This document shows, piece after piece, positions 5,100 to 7,759 of a DNA stretch of 7,759 nucleotides. The DNA comes from an uncultured Ruminococcus sp. (GTDB lineage Bacteria > Bacillota > Clostridia > Oscillospirales > Acutalibacteraceae): positions 1 to 7,759 of the forward strand of contig CACYDD010000116.1 of NCBI GenBank assembly GCA_902773065.1, written 5' to 3'. How positions within the stretch are numbered: the stretch's first letter is position 1; every line of letters starts with the position of its first letter. A program made the position numbers and the translations under genes. Under the pieces are notes generated by a model, which had not been told where the DNA came from, ran no database searches, and saw nothing but the letters and a program-made list of their open reading frames with translations.

Positions 5100-7759
5100 T
5101 TATTCTGTTCTGAGTGCAACAACCGGATCTTTGTTGGAAGCAGTAAGCGCAGGAACAAATCCGCCGATCATGGTGATAAAGGTGCTTATGACAATCAGAA
5201 TAACGGCAGGTATCACAGGAACAGAAACGATAAGATTTCCGTCTGTTACCAGCTGCAGCTGCTCTATGATAATATTCGCAGGAATACACAATAATGCTGC
5301 AAATGTAATACCAATAATGCCAGAAAGCAGACCGATAATAAATGTTTCGGCATTGAATACCTGAGAGATATTTCTCTTGGTTGCACCTAATGCTCTGAGG
5401 ATACCGATTTCCTTGGTGCGTTCGAGTACCGAAATATGGGTAATGATTCCGATCATAATGCAGGAAACGATAAGAGATACCGCAACAAATGCGATGAGTA
5501 CATAGGAAATCGTATTGATCATGCTCATCATTTCATCGGTGAATTCTTTGATATAATCATAATAAGTAATGTTATCCTTTTCTTCGGAAGAAGAATTGTA
5601 TTCGTCCATCAGTTCCATGATGCCCTGCTTGCCCTCAAAAGTATCGGTATAGATGGTAATGGAACACGGTTCATCATAGCTGACATAACCGATCTCATAC
5701 AAGGTTTCTTCATGATTTTCGGGTATGTAATTGAAATATTCGTACAATTCAATCAGCTCTTTATCAGAAACGGTGTTAAGCCACTGATCAAATACGGCAG
5801 CAGTAGGGGCAGAGGTGTTTGTTTTTTCCGCTCCGACAGCTGCTGTTGAACCGCCGCTGCTGAGATAGGAAGCATAGAGCTGTATTTTCTTGTTATCATC
5901 AAGGAGTCTAAGAATTTTTTTGTATTGTTCTGCTTTGACAGCATCATCCGGTTCAACGAAATGCAGACCGGTAAGGACGTTGAGCGTTTTATCAGTTAGC
6001 TGTGCTTTGATGATATCTGCCTTTGCTGTTTCATCAATAATTTTGTTGGTCAGCTTATAGGTATAGCCTACAATGCTGTCATTTGAGTCCGTTCCCAGAA
6101 TACTGCTTGACACAGATGATTCTTCATTTGGCTGAAGAATACCCGTTACTTTCAGATCGATTCCGTACTTGTCTAAAAGTGTTTTGATCTGTTCGGAAGT
6201 GTCATCGATATAGGTGTATGTACCGATAGCTGTTTTTTCATAGCGATAGGCGGAAGGAAGGATCGTAAATGTTTTACTGCATATATCCTCATAGCTGACT
6301 GCACCTAATTTTGCACTGTCGGCAAGGGAAGGTTCTTTGGTCATTCTGAGAAAATCATCTACGCTGATAAATCCTAACCGGCAGAGTACATTGATATCGA
6401 TCGTACCGTTGGAATCTGTTATGATCACACATTCGTTTTCTTTTTCTGGCCAATTTCCGTAAATCATATTATAGCTGTCTTTTGTCTTTTTACTGATGGT
6501 AGTATTATCTCTGCCTTTGGGCAGTTCTGTAAAGCCGCTTGCATATACATCATAACTGCCTGAGAAAGTACCGTCAATATTCAGATAGCTGGAAGTGTTG
6601 ACGATATTCCCATTCAGATCTTTGGTGTAAGCCTGAAATTTCGTGTCGTAATCTGAAATGATCGCTCCCGTGCCGATATACTGGTCTGCCCCGTTTTCCG
6701 GGTCTTCCAGAAAGCTTTTGAATGCACCAAGATTATTTTTCTTTGTGGTAGGTTCGTAATACATATCATCGGCAGTTTCGCTGACAGAGGCGGTTATTTT
6801 TCCCTGAACATTTGCCGTTTTACTGTCAGTTTCTGAATCATCATCAGAGTATAGAACCATATCGTCATCCCAGATATAGGTTTCCGCTGTGATCGTGATC
6901 GGATAGCTTTCGATCGCATCTCTTTGCAGTTTGGTGATATAGGAATTCACACCGTTTGAAAGTGCAAGGATGACAGCGATCCCGATAATGCCGATGGAGC
7001 TTGCACAGGAAGTAATGACGGTTCTTCCAAGCTTCGTTCTCAGATTATTAAAGCTCAGGGAAAGGGAAGTAAGGAACGACATTTTCGATTTGCTGAATTT
7101 TGTTGTCTTTTTCTCTTCCGGAGATTCCGCTTTTTCTTCGATGATATACGGATTGGTGTCATCAACAATTCTGCCGTCAAGCAGTTTCACTATCCTGCTG
7201 GAGTATTTCTCCGCCAAATCAGGGTTATGTGTTACCATGACCACAAGACGTTTTTCTGCGATCTTTTTCAGGATCTCCATGACCTGAATACCGGTTTCCG
7301 TATCAAGTGCGCCTGTCGGCTCATCCGCAAGAAGAATTTTCGGGTCATTGACCAATGCCCGTGCAATGGCGACCCTCTGCATCTGACCGCCCGAAAGCTG
7401 ATTCGGTTTTTTATGCAGATGTTCTTCTAGACCGACTTCTTTCAGTGCTTCTTCGGCACGCCTGCGCCGCTCTTTGCCGCTGACACCGCCAATGGTTAGA
7501 GCGAGTTCCACATTGGCGAGAACAGTCTGGTGGGGGATCAAGTTGTAGCTCTGGAACACAAATCCGATCACATGGTTTCTATAAGCATCCCAGTCTTTTG
7601 CTTTGTATTTTTTGGTTGAAATACCGTCGATGATCAGGTCGCCGTAATCATATCTGTCGAGTCCGCCGATAATATTGAGCAAAGTTGTTTTACCCGAACC
7701 GCTCGGACCGAGAATGGATATGAATTCGTTATCCCTGAGATTGAGGCTTACATCATTCA
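5100..7759 (-). CDS. MacB/FtsX-type ABC transporter, fused ATPase and permease, N-terminus outside window
   Basis: A membrane ABC protein with ATPase first and permease second; 885 residues are visible and perhaps 25-30 are missing at the N-terminus. The frame is open to the window edge, so TTG 7682 is not the start. Counting visible residues, the ATPase shows Walker A GPSGSGKT (17-24), Q-loop Q69, signature LSGGQ (121-125), Walker B ILLADE ending at 146 and switch H177. A charged linker (200-235) leads to the first membrane helix (about 246-267). A very large, acidic, Ser/Asp/Thr-rich extracytoplasmic region (about 270-745) follows, then three helices (about 748-773, 805-830, 847-870) with the FtsX-type segment RTKEIGILRALGATKRNI between the first two. 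MacB-class proteins are mechanotransducing pumps or peptide/lipoprotein exporters rather than classic importers. The substrate is unknown. It converges on the SASP gene and shares its terminator. Confidence 0.92.
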   Translation of the reverse strand, partial: NDVSLNLRDNEFISILGPSGSGKTTLLNIIGGLDRYDYGDLIIDGISTKKYKAKDWDAYRNHVIGFVFQSYNLIPHQTVLANVELALTIGGVSGKERRRRAEEALKEVGLEEHLHKKPNQLSGGQMQRVAIARALVNDPKILLADEPTGALDTETGIQVMEILKKIAEKRLVVMVTHNPDLAEKYSSRIVKLLDGRIVDDTNPYIIEEKAESPEEKKTTKFSKSKMSFLTSLSLSFNNLRTKLGRTVITSCASSIGIIGIAVILALSNGVNSYITKLQRDAIESYPITITAETYIWDDDMVLYSDDDSETDSKTANVQGKITASVSETADDMYYEPTTKKNNLGAFKSFLEDPENGADQYIGTGAIISDYDTKFQAYTKDLNGNIVNTSSYLNIDGTFSGSYDVYASGFTELPKGRDNTTISKKTKDSYNMIYGNWPEKENECVIITDSNGTIDINVLCRLGFISVDDFLRMTKEPSLADSAKLGAVSYEDICSKTFTILPSAYRYEKTAIGTYTYIDDTSEQIKTLLDKYGIDLKVTGILQPNEESSVSSSILGTDSNDSIVGYTYKLTNKIIDETAKADIIKAQLTDKTLNVLTGLHFVEPDDAVKAEQYKKILRLLDDNKKIQLYASYLSSGGSTAAVGAEKTNTSAPTAAVFDQWLNTVSDKELIELYEYFNYIPENHEETLYEIGYVSYDEPCSITIYTDTFEGKQGIMELMDEYNSSSEEKDNITYYDYIKEFTDEMMSMINTISYVLIAFVAVSLIVSCIMIGIITHISVLERTKEIGILRALGATKRNISQVFNAETFIIGLLSGIIGITFAALLCIPANIIIEQLQLVTDGNLIVSVPVIPAVILIVISTFITMIGGFVPALTASNKDPVVALRTE

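Noticed and set aside
1..7759. CRISPR array, insertion sequence, phage genes or tandem repeats
   Set aside because: No regularly spaced repeats, transposase or phage proteins were found. Apart from the leader palindrome, the window reads as ordinary chromosomal genes.

Overview
The window looks like chromosome from an anaerobic, low-to-moderate GC Firmicute of class Clostridia, most likely a Ruminococcaceae/Oscillospiraceae-type bacterium. The signs are a clostridial-style cysDN pair, an alpha/beta-type small acid-soluble spore protein (SASP), strong GGAGG ribosome binding sites, TTGACA/TATAAT-like promoters, intrinsic terminators with T-tracts, and an ATPase-permease fusion typical of Firmicutes. 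The family placement is inference; no rRNA or other phylogenetic marker is present.

Layout. Positions 1-2553 (+) hold the end of a sulfate-activation operon: cysD (5' end cut by the window) overlapping cysN by one base, closed by an intrinsic terminator. Positions 2622-3649 (+) hold a LysR-type regulator with its own extended -10 promoter and terminator. Its position suggests, but does not prove, a role in sulfur control. Positions 3648-4328 (-) hold a solo B3/4-domain protein, related to the editing domain of phenylalanyl-tRNA synthetase beta, with a good promoter. Positions 4329-4752 are a 424-base intergenic region between the divergent B3/4 and SASP genes. It holds the B3/4 promoter, a possible forespore promoter and a long, highly structured leader. 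Positions 4753-4947 (+) encode the SASP. A hairpin at 5043-5080 probably terminates both convergent units. Positions 5100-7759 (-) hold a large MacB/FtsX-type ABC transporter with ATPase and permease in one chain; its N-terminus lies beyond the window.

How the genes fit together. CysD and CysN form the ATP sulfurylase that makes adenylyl sulfate, with CysN supplying GTP-driven energy. CysN here lacks an APS kinase fusion and instead carries a roughly 150-residue C-terminal extension of unknown function. The B3/4 protein, SASP and ABC transporter are separate transcription units with no evident shared pathway.

The most interesting feature is the SASP leader. Bases 4582-4743 can fold into one long branchless RNA. 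A perfect 12-bp helix (4615-4626 with 4707-4718) caps a lower helix that pairs the SASP Shine-Dalgarno sequence with an upstream pyrimidine tract. Just upstream, short ACAGC/GCTGT repeats allow mutually exclusive hairpins. I could not match this to a riboswitch or RNA family I know, so it is a candidate cis-regulatory RNA controlling translation of a spore DNA-protecting protein.
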